A stretch of DNA of 64,000 bases from Hymenolepis diminuta (lineage: Eukaryota > Platyhelminthes > Cestoda > Cyclophyllidea > Hymenolepididae), in the NCBI GenBank assembly GCA_900708905.1, contig CAADRB010000053.1, forward strand, positions 124,001 through 188,000, given 5' to 3'. Shown here piece after piece: positions 35,801 to 48,200 of the stretch. Numbering within the stretch: position 1 is the first letter of the stretch; each line of letters begins with the position of its first letter. The notes under the pieces were generated by a model. The model saw only the letters and a program-made list of their open reading frames with translations, was not told where the DNA came from and ran no database searches. The position numbers and the translations under genes are program-made.

Positions 35801-38729
35801 TAAATGCAAACATTGCATTAATTGAACCTAACTATCTTAACCTTTGAACGAAGTTAGGGATTTCCTATGTTCTTGATCGTCGATACGTTCATTTTTCTTA
35901 TAATGCTAGTTTTCACTTGATTATGCCTACACTTGTAAGTATGTGAAACTAAGCCAGTAGCATCAAATCAGGATTTAATGGATTCAATTTTCTTTTCATC
36001 TCACCACTTTGAGAGAGACTGGCTAAGCAGACACCAATGTAAAACAGCAAACTTGCCAAGCTGCACGATGAAAATTAAACAAAGACAATAGGAGAATGAG
36101 AGGGCAGAATAAAATGTTGACCTTGTAACCAGTAAACTGGCTCAATAAACAGGTGTTCGATAATGAGGGATAATCTTAATTTCGTTCTGATACCAGTCTC
36201 CCTATCATTACCACCGTATTTCAAAGAATCAGACGACTCCATGCTTTCACATCAATAAAATGAATTTTTTCGTGCTAATTTTGAGGTATCGTTATTCACA
36301 TTTAGTCATCCAATTAACGCAACAAGTGTGTTAAATACTATTTTTTACGTTTTACAGGTATCATCAATCGCGACCAGAGACACAACGTTGGTCTCTTTCA
36401 ATCAGTCTTCTCTCCCAATCCCTTCGATCAAGTCACTGACGACGAGTTGGAGCGTTACAAACGTAACGTGGAACGCAAGGCCAAGGGATTGCCCACCGAA
36501 GAGGAGGAAGAGGAAATGGAACGCAGAAAACGTGCTACCACTCTGGAAGCTGCTCCAAAGGCATCTCGTAAGTGTGAAAACTCTAGCCGATTTATTTTTC
36601 TTCAGATTTGAAGGAATTTTGGTAGGTATTTGGAGTTTGATAATGACATAACTTTGTCCAAATCCCTACATTAAAATATACCAATTTACTCTCACATCAA
36701 GACAGCTTAGGAAAGTGGTTAAGAAACTTTCCTAATGTTTCCGTGTAGTGATTGGCTGCTGTAAATTTGGAGTCGCATTACTATTCCGTCCTTGGGTAGA
36801 ATGCTATTTTCGAGATTTTCTCATTTATTTGACCGTCGTCTTTATGGCTCTTTATAACAGTTTAATGTTGGTAAAACTATTATTATAATTTTCTTTTAAA
36901 GTCTACTCCAGCAATTGATCTTTTAATTGATTTTGTTTTTTTTTGAAAAAATGAATATATATATTTCAAGTCCCAAAAAATTCGTCTTGAGGTAAATCCT
37001 TTCCTAAAGTTTGTTCTCAATTATGGCTGGTCATCTTGATCACATACTCATTAATAAAATAATATTTGATTCGTTTATTCTAATCGCAGGTTATTATGTC
37101 TGTAAGCGTTCTCGTTATCACGAAAATATTAGGTCATATTTGGAATTTCAAAGTGGGAAGTTAGAAGGGAGGTTAGTCCCTAAAGTTTGCATGAGTAATC
37201 TCTTCTAATGGAATGGATAGCTACTCGATATTTCCTGTGTACGTCTGCGTATTAGATCTTAAATTACAAATTAAAATCAGTATTATATCAATCTAAATAT
37301 AGCATTCAAATAAACTACCCGGCCAATGAGATATAACATTGACAAAGTTTAGAGTCTCGGCTTTCGAGAATTTCACTCTAGGAGACTTTGTTTATTCATA
37401 ATAACCATAAATAGCATTGATTTGATTTTTTTTCCTCAATTCGTGTTTGACAAATTCCATTGAAGTTTAATCGAAAAATTCACATGAGATTACACTGCGC
37501 CTTCATAGCCATGTATATTGTTGTTTGGCACAAGTCCAGTTTAGATAGCAGTTCAAACCATCTTTCAATGAGCTCTGCCAAGTTCAAAATTTCGCGGGTT
37601 TCAAGCAGTAAATCTTAGCTTATACCAGCTAAATGTCATACTGTAATGAAGATGGGAGTGGTGCAACAATCCCACCTTTAAACTTGCTTTATTTCAAATA
37701 GTAGCTTGTTTTATCATCAAACAACTTAGGACTGGATCGTAAAATATTTGACGATAAAACTGCATAGCAATTCAAATCTCTATTTATGAAAGTCAAGGCA
37801 ATTAGAGGATAATTACATTGAAAACTGTTCTTCAACAGAACTGAAATCCTCAAGGTGTTAAGAATAAAGTGGTACAAATTGCAACCCGAGCTCAAGCGGT
37901 ATCTTTGCTATTCAAGAAAGAAATATTCATTAAGTTATTACCCTTCTCTCCATTTGGCAACTGTAATGTTTGAAGCTATACATCTTTATGTCCAAATCGT
38001 GTTTGCGAAGTGAACAATAACCGATCATTTCTGTTGATCAGACGGGCTATATAAAGTTTAAAAACATCCATATTTTGTCTTGGATGATAACAGCTGCGTC
38101 GTTGTGGTTCAAAATTTGCTGGTTGTAGTGAGTTTTCTCCACCTATTTAAAACGTAAAGATTATGCTGTTAATTGAGACGAGAATTTTTCCTGTTTTTTT
38201 ACATTACTTTGGTGTATTCTTTAGTTTTATTTATTTAGTTTTATTGCTCTAAACGTTCCTTCAGCGCAGAGCCGTTTCGTTAAATTCTCTACTCAGCTCC
38301 AAAGTGGTCTTGGTACAAACTTATTTCCTTTTGTGTTCTCTGCCACCCTGGTTTTTTTTATTGGATTTTGTATTTTTGCGTTTGTCTAGTACTAGTAAAT
38401 TTAGTCCTTTTTAGTTTACTTCAATATTATTTCCACTTTAGCTCAGAGACAAGCCGGTGATATCGAACATGAAGGAATACGCTCCGATACTAGTGTAGAT
38501 GCTGGACAAGTAAGTTAACGCTTCTGGAACCTCCATCAATTTTTCCCTTTGAGAATCTTAAATTCATTACATGTTTTCCCCTATTTAGCGAAGCCTTGAT
38601 GAGTCCAAAGTGAGCCGCAAGAAGCGTCGTTTCAAGATGCCATCATTCGCTCGAAAGGCCAAGGATAAAAAGAAGGGAGGTGCCCCTAGTTCGAAAGAAA
38701 CACCGAGCCAAGGTGATACCTCAAAGTAA
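23868..38729 (+). CDS. ADD: adducin, ten exons, complete
   Basis: Adducin caps and cross-links actin to spectrin under the plasma membrane. Exons: 23868-23916, 23950-24198, 24275-24426, 24496-24726, 27577-27852, 29845-30480, 32709-32934, 36358-36567, 38442-38509, 38589-38729. All junctions are GT-AG, phases agree and the 2238 nt encode 745 residues. Exons 1-5 give the class II aldolase-like head (YRLVDIFGWSSGSKSHIS, FNPQGLLFNEITASSLLK, MKSGLPPISQEAMMLGG). Exon 6 has the neck motif ELEFEAMMRRLDAAGYHTG, exon 7 VRDKYYKDIRTAGPKSKIL, exon 8 FSPNPFDQVTDDELERYKR. The last exon carries the basic MARCKS-related tail (SRKKRRFKMPSFARKAK), where Ser718 aligns with the kinase site of mammalian adducins. 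Introns are 33, 76 and 69 nt first, then 1.9-3.4 kb, then 79 nt. Intron 5 has a possible second donor 12 nt downstream. Acceptor-like CTTAG lies one base before the ATG. Confidence 0.96.
23917..23949 (+). other. 33-nt adducin microintron
   Basis: GTTTGT to CCTTAG, T/A-rich, splitting codon 17 after its first base. Removing it fuses FLDGL to DLNDPNYIRD, the expected adducin N-terminus; keeping it shifts nothing in length (33 is a multiple of 3) but adds in-frame stops. Introns near 30-40 nt at 5' ends are typical of flatworms. Confidence 0.85.
25365..25430 (+). repeat. SINE-like repeat R2, head only
   Basis: In adducin intron 4. TTAGCACATTCATCTGTTAAG then CAGTTCGATGCACACC parallels the A-box/B-box-like head of the copy at 31915-32060. 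The 3' body is not recognisable. Confidence 0.4.
31915..32060 (+). repeat. SINE-like repeat R2
   Basis: In adducin intron 6. TGGCGCATTCTTCACCCTGC is A-box-like and GAGGTTCGATTCTCG fits a B box; the body has GACCAACCGCACTGGTTAAG and then TTAATA. This is the copy with the best pol III-like head. It is in the same strand as adducin. Confidence 0.6.
32325..32430 (+). repeat. dispersed repeat R4, copy 2
   Basis: In adducin intron 6, 270 bp after an R2 copy and 280 bp before exon 7. Matches 7845-7935 over about 90 bp. Confidence 0.6.
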
Positions 38730-39086
38730 AAGATATTGATCAACATCTTCTTTCCTTGTGTTTCTCTACCGCGCTCCCATTTTCGAGTCGTTGTGGAACC
38801 TCTATCCCCCTCTTCCGTTTATTAGGTTTCTTTATCCCTATTTATGATACGTTCCAGTATCTATCGCATTCATTGAAATTTTTCTGCCTTTTGGTGATGT
38901 TGCAAATCTTTGTGATGATGATGGCAATAATAATTGCATTTTTTCCGTTTCTTGCTTCTGGTGTGTGACGGTTGATCTTTTGAATCCTCCAAGACCTCTT
39001 CCTAATCTTAATTCCTGCGACTCTCTCCCTTTGCAATACCAATTTGCTTGCTTTAAAGGAAATATTTATTTGACACAGATAGCAAA

Positions 39087-39092
39087 AATAAA
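39087..39092 (+). promoter_or_regulatory. candidate adducin polyadenylation signal
   Basis: AATAAA about 360 nt after the adducin stop. Open frames on both strands between 38756 and 39267 probably lie in the 3' UTR and lack motifs. Confidence 0.4.
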
Positions 39093-39099
39093 TTTCGAA

Positions 39100-39880
39100 G
39101 TTTTTCGTTTGCAAGTTCATAGTGTCAAAAAATGTTGGGGAATATGGTGGTTGTTTAGGGATTTGAAGTTGTCTAAGTATAAAGGTATTGCTGCCCTTGT
39201 GAGGAATCGTAATCACATAGTTGTTATTTCTGCAAAAATGATAAATTTGTCTTTAGGTTTAGGCTAATTCACTGATCATATTACAAATTGATGGGGTATC
39301 CCTTTACAAATTAATGAATAGGATATGATAGTATTTCTCTAAATTACCGACTGAGGGTTCAGTATTTATCAACACTGGCATTTGACCATCGTAAACGAAG
39401 GTGAGAGAAGATAAAATAGGTGGAAGAGAGAGTAGGAAATAGGGAGTCGGTTTTGAACGTCCAATCAGCGCATGTCTAAGCGGAGCCGTAAGAAACAGGT
39501 GTTTGAGGCACACGGAGAAGAATTGTTGGTTTTCGTGCTTTATGTGAAACATCCTGTGACGAAAAGGGGAGTAGATTCAGTAGTCAGAAGGTAGAGGCTG
39601 TAGTATGAGTATATACACTAGAAGTATGCAAAAGAAATATTAATCCTGTGACTGATATAGTTGTAAGTGTAGGTGTAAGGATGACCCGTAGATAAAACAA
39701 GGAGACGGGTAAAATGTGGTTGGTAAAAAATTGGGGCAAATCAATAAGTGACCTAAGGAATTATTTGTCAAGATCGATAAAAATGATACTGTATAAATGG
39801 ATAACATGACGGCAAGACATTATTGAGCCGTACTAAGTTAAATATTTTATGTCTCTTACCTCTGCCATATTCAGATTAGG
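39100..39880. other. intergenic sequence between convergent genes
   Basis: Nothing recognisable apart from a purine-rich tract around 39400-39445. It separates the adducin 3' end from repeat copies that lead into the GUF1 3' end. Confidence 0.5.
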
Positions 39881-39994
39881 TAAGCTGTTAAATAAAACGT
39901 ACGATCAGTCCGTTTGTTCAACCACGGGAAGTGGCAAGATTAGACAGCCGATTAATAAGAGCTGGATATCGTGGACAAGCATCGCTCGATAATC

Positions 39995-40215
39995 CAGTGG
40001 ATGAATAATGAAATTTGAATTATTTGTACAATCCGAATCCAAAAATCAATTATGATAATACTCTTTAATGCTCTGACTTGATGCTTATTCTTCTCGATCT
40101 CCTCCCTTTTATTAATTATTTGAGTTACTGTTAACTGATTTCAGTTGCTTTCCCACAAAATAATTATAAGATATTTTTCACTTACTGTGGTTTATGATAG
40201 TATAATAGCACGAAG
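39995..40215 (+). repeat. dispersed repeat R3
   Basis: ATGAATAATGAAATTTGAAT, TACAATCCGAATCC, AATGCTCTGACTTGATGC, TTCTCGATCTCCTCCCTTTT, GTTAACTGATTTCAGTTGC and TTCCCACAAAATAATTA in order. A clear R3 copy; similarity may extend about 100 bp further 5'. Confidence 0.7.
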
Positions 40216-41929
40216 GAAAAGTTAATTTTACCAAGAAGAATCGAATAATTAAATCCGGTCGGTTGGGAATGATCAAATAATATTTATTAATAGTTAATCA
40301 ATAAAAGCATTGAAGTATTTAGGGGCACGAGTAAATGACAGAAAGTTATCGGAAATAAATGCTTATTTATTTTTTTCTATCGAGAATTTTAAAAAGACCA
40401 CGCTCAACTTTCAATATAGATACCCCAATTCAATTTTTTAGTTATCTAGTTTTACTAATACGAATCGGCATTTCCAGAAGTCGAAATTTTGAATTTATTC
40501 CCCTGATATCAATAATGCTAAGGTGTAAATTAAAAATCATCTTATTGTTCGAGATCCTAATCTGAGAGTTATTTTACCTAGTTCAGTCATTAACGTCTCC
40601 TCACTTGGTTGCAGATGGTGTATGAGCGACCATCTATTGTTTTGACAATAGACAATATTGTTTTGGGTCGGTTTAATATACTGTAAACTGCCAAGCAAGT
40701 GCTACTGGAAAAATAAAAGCTGACTCGCAAACTTGGTAATCCAGATGGAGGCAAGCAGATCAACTTGGACTTAAGGTATTGACCAATGTGGAAGCTAGCG
40801 CGCCAAGGTGTACTCATCTTGAGGATTGTGGTCATTAGGGTAAGAAAGTCATGTCTCCTCATTCTTTGTACCCAGTGCTTCTTGGAAATTCTTTCATATA
40901 TCTTATCGACTTTACGATCTCTCAAAATAACTTGTCTTGCCTAAAAGATATTCCTTAAATAAATACTTATTCAGATTACGCTTCCTACAATACCCCTAAA
41001 CCCATTAGTCATTTTGAATTTGAAATGTCTTTAACTATTTTACTACGTATGGGTTCCCCATTTTTAAAATCAAAATGAGGCTATAATTTCTATCATTTAT
41101 AATTATCAGCACGGATTCAACGGATTTTCGATTATCTCCGTTTTATCAAATGCGATGAACGCCTGAATCCATTTCATCTCAAATCCCGAATTTTCTCTTG
41201 AATTTAAGGAGAGTAAATTGTGATTCTATTGATTTTCAAACTGGACGTCGTACTTACACAGTGGCTATTCCCTAGAATTTAAGTTACAGTAGAAACGTAA
41301 CTAGGACTGCACCTAGTAAATGTATATTTTAGTGATGATCTAACCTAATCACTTAGCACCTCCTTTCCCAGTGACCTTCTCCCTCCCCTCCCCCCCTAAC
41401 CTTAGCGTCCCGAGAGAAGGCAGCAAAGTACAGCTGTTTATATGCCACTTTGGGCTCGGAGAAATGACTGGCTGCCTAATTATCCAATAATTGCAGTAGC
41501 GAAGTTGCATTCCCAGGTGCGGGCGTGGAGGGAAAAGCAATAATTGATAACTCGAAGCACGAGGGATAAGACACGTTAATTTTGCACAAATGTACCGAAG
41601 ATATTCGATTCGGCTTTCCCATCAATATTCCAAGAATTAACATGTTTAAGGGAGCATCCCGATATACCGACATCTCAAAGCATTAGAAACAGTCCCCATT
41701 TGTTTGCTTTTAAGCATCGGCACGTTAAAAATTAGAGATGTTTTACAAACTACACAAATACAAATTGCAACAAATTACCTCATTGAACTCTTCAATATCT
41801 CCCGCATATACCAATAAAACCTCCACTATCTTGGCTCAGTAAATGGGGAAAATACTGGAATCAAAAATGAAACGGCGGCCTACACATAAGAAGTGGAAAG
41901 TGCACAGCCAGAATCCAGAAGATCAAATT

Positions 41930-42085
41930 TTGGAACTCTCTTGATGTGTTGACTTTATTCTTTACTTCTTACTTGATCTCCCTCCTTTAACCCATATTGA
42001 ATTACTTTACTGCTCTCTCTGAGTACAGATGCCTTTCCACGATGAAAAATAGTGGATTCTTTGCCTTGTCGAGGGTAATAAAAAA
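41930..42085 (+). repeat. dispersed repeat R3
   Basis: CTTGATCTCCCTCCTTTAAC, TTTCCACGATGAAAAATAG and TTTGCCTTGTCGAGGGTAAT match the central and 3' R3 blocks. Lies just downstream of the GUF1 3' end, antisense to it. Confidence 0.6.
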
Positions 42086-42256
42086 TTAAATAGGCCAATT
42101 GTACTATACTTAAAGAGAACATTTAACAAGTCAACTTCATATAAACAAAAGTAGCCATTCGCTAACTTGGGTTACAAAGAGACCTTCTTTCAAAAAATCA
42201 AATGCAACGATCAGTCGCGAAATATGATACACCTAATGACGCTGTACAAGAAAATT

Positions 42257-45200
42257 CTATAAGGGTCGTTTCAAGACATTAATAAAGGCATCACGAGGAA
42301 CGAAGATTTCTCCAATCATTCGAAGTCGTTTCTTTCCCTCTGCTTGTCTCGACAGAAGCTTATTGTAGCGAGAAGGGTCTGCTGCATGCTGAAATGAAAG
42401 AAAAACGAAATCAATCTGACTGTCATTTGTTTAAGTATGAACATTGATCTAAGTCTACTCGTAATGTCCAAGTCCGTTGAAGGGGAGGTTCTTTTTAGCA
42501 TTAATTCTGGGTAGCAGTAAAGCATCCTGGAGAATACCCACTTGAGAAATTTTTATCCTGCTTTCTCGCTACTTGTCATATTTAAATATTGCAGAAGATA
42601 TATGCAATGATATACCGGTATTTAACAGCCCAACACGTTACCGCTCATAACACCCGACTTTACTGAAGTAGAGTTTTCTATTTATGAAGAATTTCTGTGC
42701 TCAAGAGTGTACGTGTACTTGATTGCGGGGCTAAATAATACGGACACTAGGCTTAATGCCATAATACTACAATAGCAGTGAATCTAGAAATAGCGTATCA
42801 TCAGCGGCCATTTGCTTGTTACAAAAGTATGGCGTGTGGTAGCGAACGGGTGTTCTACTGACGATTAAGGGGGTCGCATGGTAAGTTAGAAGTAGCGAGA
42901 TCGATGTTGATCGGTTACTTCTGGTTAAAAAGGTGATGAAACGTGAGTTTTCCGTAAGAGTGGTTCCTGAATGCCTTCCTTCTTTCTCTAAATGTTAACA
43001 TTTTCCTTAATAGGATTGAGTATTCTTTTCGGATCACTGTTTGGAATACATTAAGCCAATCCTGCGTAAACGAGTACTAATCAATATGGCTGGTTAATCC
43101 AATATAAAATAAACCTACCACCTGACTCGAATCAATGAGCTCTGATTTAGCAAACATGCACGTTACGCTATCGAAAGAAACAAAATCCAACTGTCAGTAG
43201 CATAGTAAATAAAAGGAATCCCACAAAAATTGTTTATTTGTGGTCTTTGATTTAAGGGCTGAGGGTTTGATCTCCGATAAAAGAACCTAATTTAACAATT
43301 CTGAGAAAACGCTTTGATTCCATAACTTGTAATAAATCAATCTCAAATAATGAGTCAATTAAATATAATGACAACGAAAACAGTCTGACCGAAATTGCTA
43401 ATCCTTACATAAATATCATCCATTGTATGCATATAACAAATAGTTTTCTCTCTTTCCTCACTCATAATGCATACCTACCGCCCTTTTTCCAATCTGGAAG
43501 AAGCAACAAAGACAGTCACAGAGTAATACCAGTCATAACAGTTTTCCAACGTACCAGTTTTGCAGTAACATCCTTTCGATAGGGTTTGATGTCTGCTTTG
43601 GCAACTGGACGGGCACCAGCCAGAACTTGGACGCGAATGAGAAACTGTTGGCGGGGAATTTCTTTTGCTAGACCATCAGCCAGGGCTCGAGCGCGGGCAA
43701 GAAAGTTAGCTTTGGGGACAAGTTGAGTTAACTCTTCTACGGGCTTTCCGTTCAAGTGAACTGAGAGCTAGAGAGAGGTAGAAATAAATAATCAGTTTGA
43801 GCCCCTTTAAGTAATATGAGAGGTAGATATAAACTAGATATAACTGATCTACTCTTTCTAAAAATCAAACGATGATCCGTAGAGGATAAAATTAGACGGC
43901 TCTTCTAAGTGCATCGCTCAACATTGACGTTTTGTCCCCTCCCTTCCCTTCCCAATACCAATTACTCTTTCTACTTCCCGTTGTCCAATTTATACGTGGT
44001 CCTACATATCGCTTGATCTTCTCATCTGTTACCCTTACTTGCTGATAACCTTAAAGGAGATTTCTAAGTCTAATTTAGTCTGGCTCCTAAAGCATCTTTA
44101 CTGTTTAGATTAGTGGTACTTTAAATGCATCTAAAAGAAAAACTGTTTAACTACAGAGATATCAAATGCATATCTGATAAATCGAATAATACGGGTTTAT
44201 GTTTTGAATAGCCCTCAAGCCTTAACTTTTCCGAATGAGTTGAAATGCACTACTGGTATATATTTTCTTGGATATCACGATTGAAAAGAAGTTCAATCCC
44301 ATTCGAAGTTAAATTCCTGGATTTACATTGAATTTGCAGACACTAATGATAAAGCTAACAATAGACAACCAAAGTTCTCAAATCGGAATGCCAAGAATTG
44401 AAACGACCGAAGATTACTATACAACGGCCTTTTCAGTTCGAAAGAGCAGCAGGAACGTAGATCGAGAGAAAATAGAAATAGAAGGGAGAGAGCGTTAGAA
44501 ACCGTGTGTATTATAACGCCACAAGCCAGAGACGAGTGAAAATCGATAAACTACAGCTGCGCTTTGGGAAGAAATCTAGTGGTTGCAATCAGTTTACACA
44601 AGCATTCGAATATGAAAATAATTTTGCATTAAGTAGCTAAAATCAACACTTTTTCGATTTGTGAGAAGCATTTAGGGAGTAATAACTTGAATTCACAGCT
44701 GTTTGAATTCAATATGAAAATAATATAACCAGTTTAAATTTATCAGGAACCAATATTAGCAGAAATTGTAAATGAAAAATCTAAACCTAAGATACACATC
44801 AATTAATTTTAAACCAAAATCACTTCTTGAGCCGTTCCCTCACAGCAAATAAATGTGCGTCCCATGTATGACCGATGCTTCAAAGATTAATCAATCAAAA
44901 ATCACAATGGGTATGAACGAAAAACACAAATGGATACATGAAATCGATGTATGGAATTGCGGAACCTGAAGAAACGTTCTTCTGACTCCCAGGTACTCAT
45001 TCATATTACCCTCATTCGTCTTTCTTAAATTGTGAAGTACAAATCCTAATTCTGTATTCAGATATTTATTCTTTATAAAAATTGTTAATTTATTAAACGA
45101 AAGAATAAGCTGAAAACCGATCAAGAAGTCCAGATTGAAGGAGAAAGAAATCGACCAGCATTGACATTTAGAGTATTTTCAATGAATTGTAAAAGAAACC

Positions 45201-48200
45201 AAGTGTCTGAACTAATTCCTTCATAGAATTCCTTTTCGAAAGGAACAAATGAAAATTAATCAGTACCTTATTTGATGAAATAAAGGAACAGAAAGCATAC
45301 CCTATTAATCAACTTTTAATAAACATTACGAACCAGCTGAAAAAGGACCGGAGCGACTACTATTATGATTCACCATGAGTGAACTCCATTGAGCTCTGCT
45401 TTGCTCTAGGAAGTTTTCAACTGCAATTGGCTGTAAGGTATAATTTTATCATGATTTTTTGAAAAAAAACTCAACTTAACCAACTGGTCAATAAGACCTG
45501 AACATCGGGATCATGAATCCACCCGGGAACATAGGGAGGATATCCAAAAATTTGAAACTTGCAACATGACTGAAGACTCTTCTGATGGCCTGGCTTAAAC
45601 TCCACTTCCACTTACCCCCACCCTTTTCCTAGCCTCCAAATAGAAAATATAACCGGTCCCTATGTTCTCATACTCTCAAATCCACAAAAAATCAATTCTC
45701 GTAGATAATAATAGTAACACACCTATATAGACATATCACCATGTACTATGAAGTTGAACTGAAAAGACTGAACAGATCGAAAGTGAAATTTGCAACTGAA
45801 ACAGATTACAGAGGTTACACCGTGATTATCAAGTAAATTGCTACATTTCTTAATCACCTAATCAATAAGAAATCTCAGTTTAACTAAAAACTTATAGCAC
45901 ATTTATCTGTGTTCTCAAAATAGACCTGACCTAACGTGTGCAGACGTGCGTTAATAGCTCAAACAGATCCATCAAAATTTTAGAAGCACATTTTCCCTAT
46001 CTGACCCCCGCTCTATTATTATTAGTAGGTAATAAATGATAATAACCTAATATTTTCATTTCATCTCTGCTAACGTTAAGACTGTAAGCCACCGAATATC
46101 ATGTAAAATCATTCTGCCTCCACAATAATTGGAAGAAAACAATGAATTGATATGGCAAGATCAACCCTTCTTGATTAAAAAACAATCAATATGTATGGAA
46201 CCTCGTAGACAGGAATTTGCTGTAAGTCAGAAGACGAATAATGAAATTTAAGTTTTGGATCACGAGTTATCCATTTACTGTATAACTCGAATTCAACAAT
46301 CAAGTAAAGTAAGACACTTTGAAACCTTGACCCTGCTCAGTGTATCATTTTGATCCCCTCACCTTGTCATTAATTGAAATTTCTGTCAACCGATTTCAGT
46401 TACTTCCCACAATGAAAAACTGTAATTTTTATATTAGTGTGGATGAAAATACACTAACTAGACTCGGAACGATGAAAGTAAAATGCTTACTTTTGTGATC
46501 TCTGCAGGTTGCCACGCAGTCTCAACGAATTCAAAACTAAAACAGTGGAAAAGTGGGAATGTCGGCAATTAAAAAAAAACTGAATAGGTGCAGCCAACTC
46601 AATATATTAAAGAGTAAGATTCTTACCTAGCGAAACCCGAAGAAGCGGCTTTTAATTTGTCACTGAAATCAAAGATGATTTCACTGAGGGGAAAGTCAAA
46701 AGCCAAGTAGAGTCGAGTCCCATCTAAACAGTCCTGACTCAAGAGTTTACCACGACGATTCACACAAAGTTTGAGAACAGCACTGAGGTACTGCTCAGGA
46801 ACAACAACTGTGCCCCTGACGTGCATCTCTTCATAGGCTTCAACAATGCTGTCCGGCTGAAGGAAAGAATGAAAACGTAATAAAAAGATGCTTTTATCCT
46901 TGTAACTCTTAATGAACTAGCCGCTTAAACAAAACAATTAGTAGCCGTACGGATACGGTTAACGTAACCATCAAAACCGATTCGTGATCATGCAGTTGAT
47001 AACTACTCAATCAAATAATGAAACGGTTAGTCGAGTGAAGCAGTAGCTTTATACCAAGTGGTTAAAATAGCCATTACCGTTGAGCAGTCAACTGAGAGAG
47101 AAGTAAAAAGAAGTATGAGGTTTCCATCCTCCAAATTTAAAAAGGCTTTTCTTTGTTAAACTTGCGAATTAATAAAAGGTGCGAAAATAATCTAGATCCT
47201 ATAAATAAGAAATCTGACAATATACACGAAGAGTAATAGCAAAAGGCATTCTGACTTAGAAATTTCAAACAAAAAAGCTAAGCGCCCGCCTTTTCAGCTG
47301 TCCGGAATCCATTACCACAAAGTAGGAAAGAGACAGAAACGGTGGATAAGAGAACAGAGCTGGAGTAAGTTCCATAACTAATAGGGAGAAACAATAACTA
47401 AGTAACAGGACGAAGTTCAAAAAGTAGGTAGGAAAATATATGAGGAATACGTTATGCACAGGAGGGAGTGAAGTAGAAAATGAGGTTAAAAAGATAAGCG
47501 AACTAAGATAAGTTAAGAATAAAGACACTAAAAGCTTACGGCAAGAAGGAATATTTCAACAATGAAGTTCCCAGAACATTCAGACATACTACTTTAGATT
47601 GATGATTATTTAAGATTGTTTCTACTGATTTCCTGAAACACAGGTGTTAATATATTGATTGTTTGTCGGCTGAAATGTAAATGTACGATCTATTTACCTA
47701 ATATTCAAATGAATATAAGCTAAATGAGTCGTCGGCTGTATGTTCATAAAGAAGACATTCGATATTAGTCATATTGCAGAACTGAAGCTTCTTTAGGGAT
47801 CCCCTGTTAGACTGTTCATAACCTCTGAACATGATTGAACCACCTTTCTAACAAACACTAGTAGGACTTTGAAAGTATCTGTTAACGTCCCTAGTAATTA
47901 AAACGACGACCCTCACATGTGCTAAGCTGCCCATTTGCGCAGTCGAAAGTTACGAGTTCGATGTGTACCAGGGCGCACCCAGTCAGCGGAATTTCCAACT
48001 GCACTGATTAAATCTGACTGATAAATAGGATGCAGAGTTCGAATTTCTTATCAGAGGCTCTATAGTGCTGGCCTTCTACCCAAGATGGGTGCTGAAAAGG
48101 AATTTCTTAAATGGGTTTAGAAGTTTCAGATTCCCACTGATAACTTCCTCGTTCGTATAGGAAAAGTGTCCATAGGAAATGGTAAATTAGAGAGCCATTT

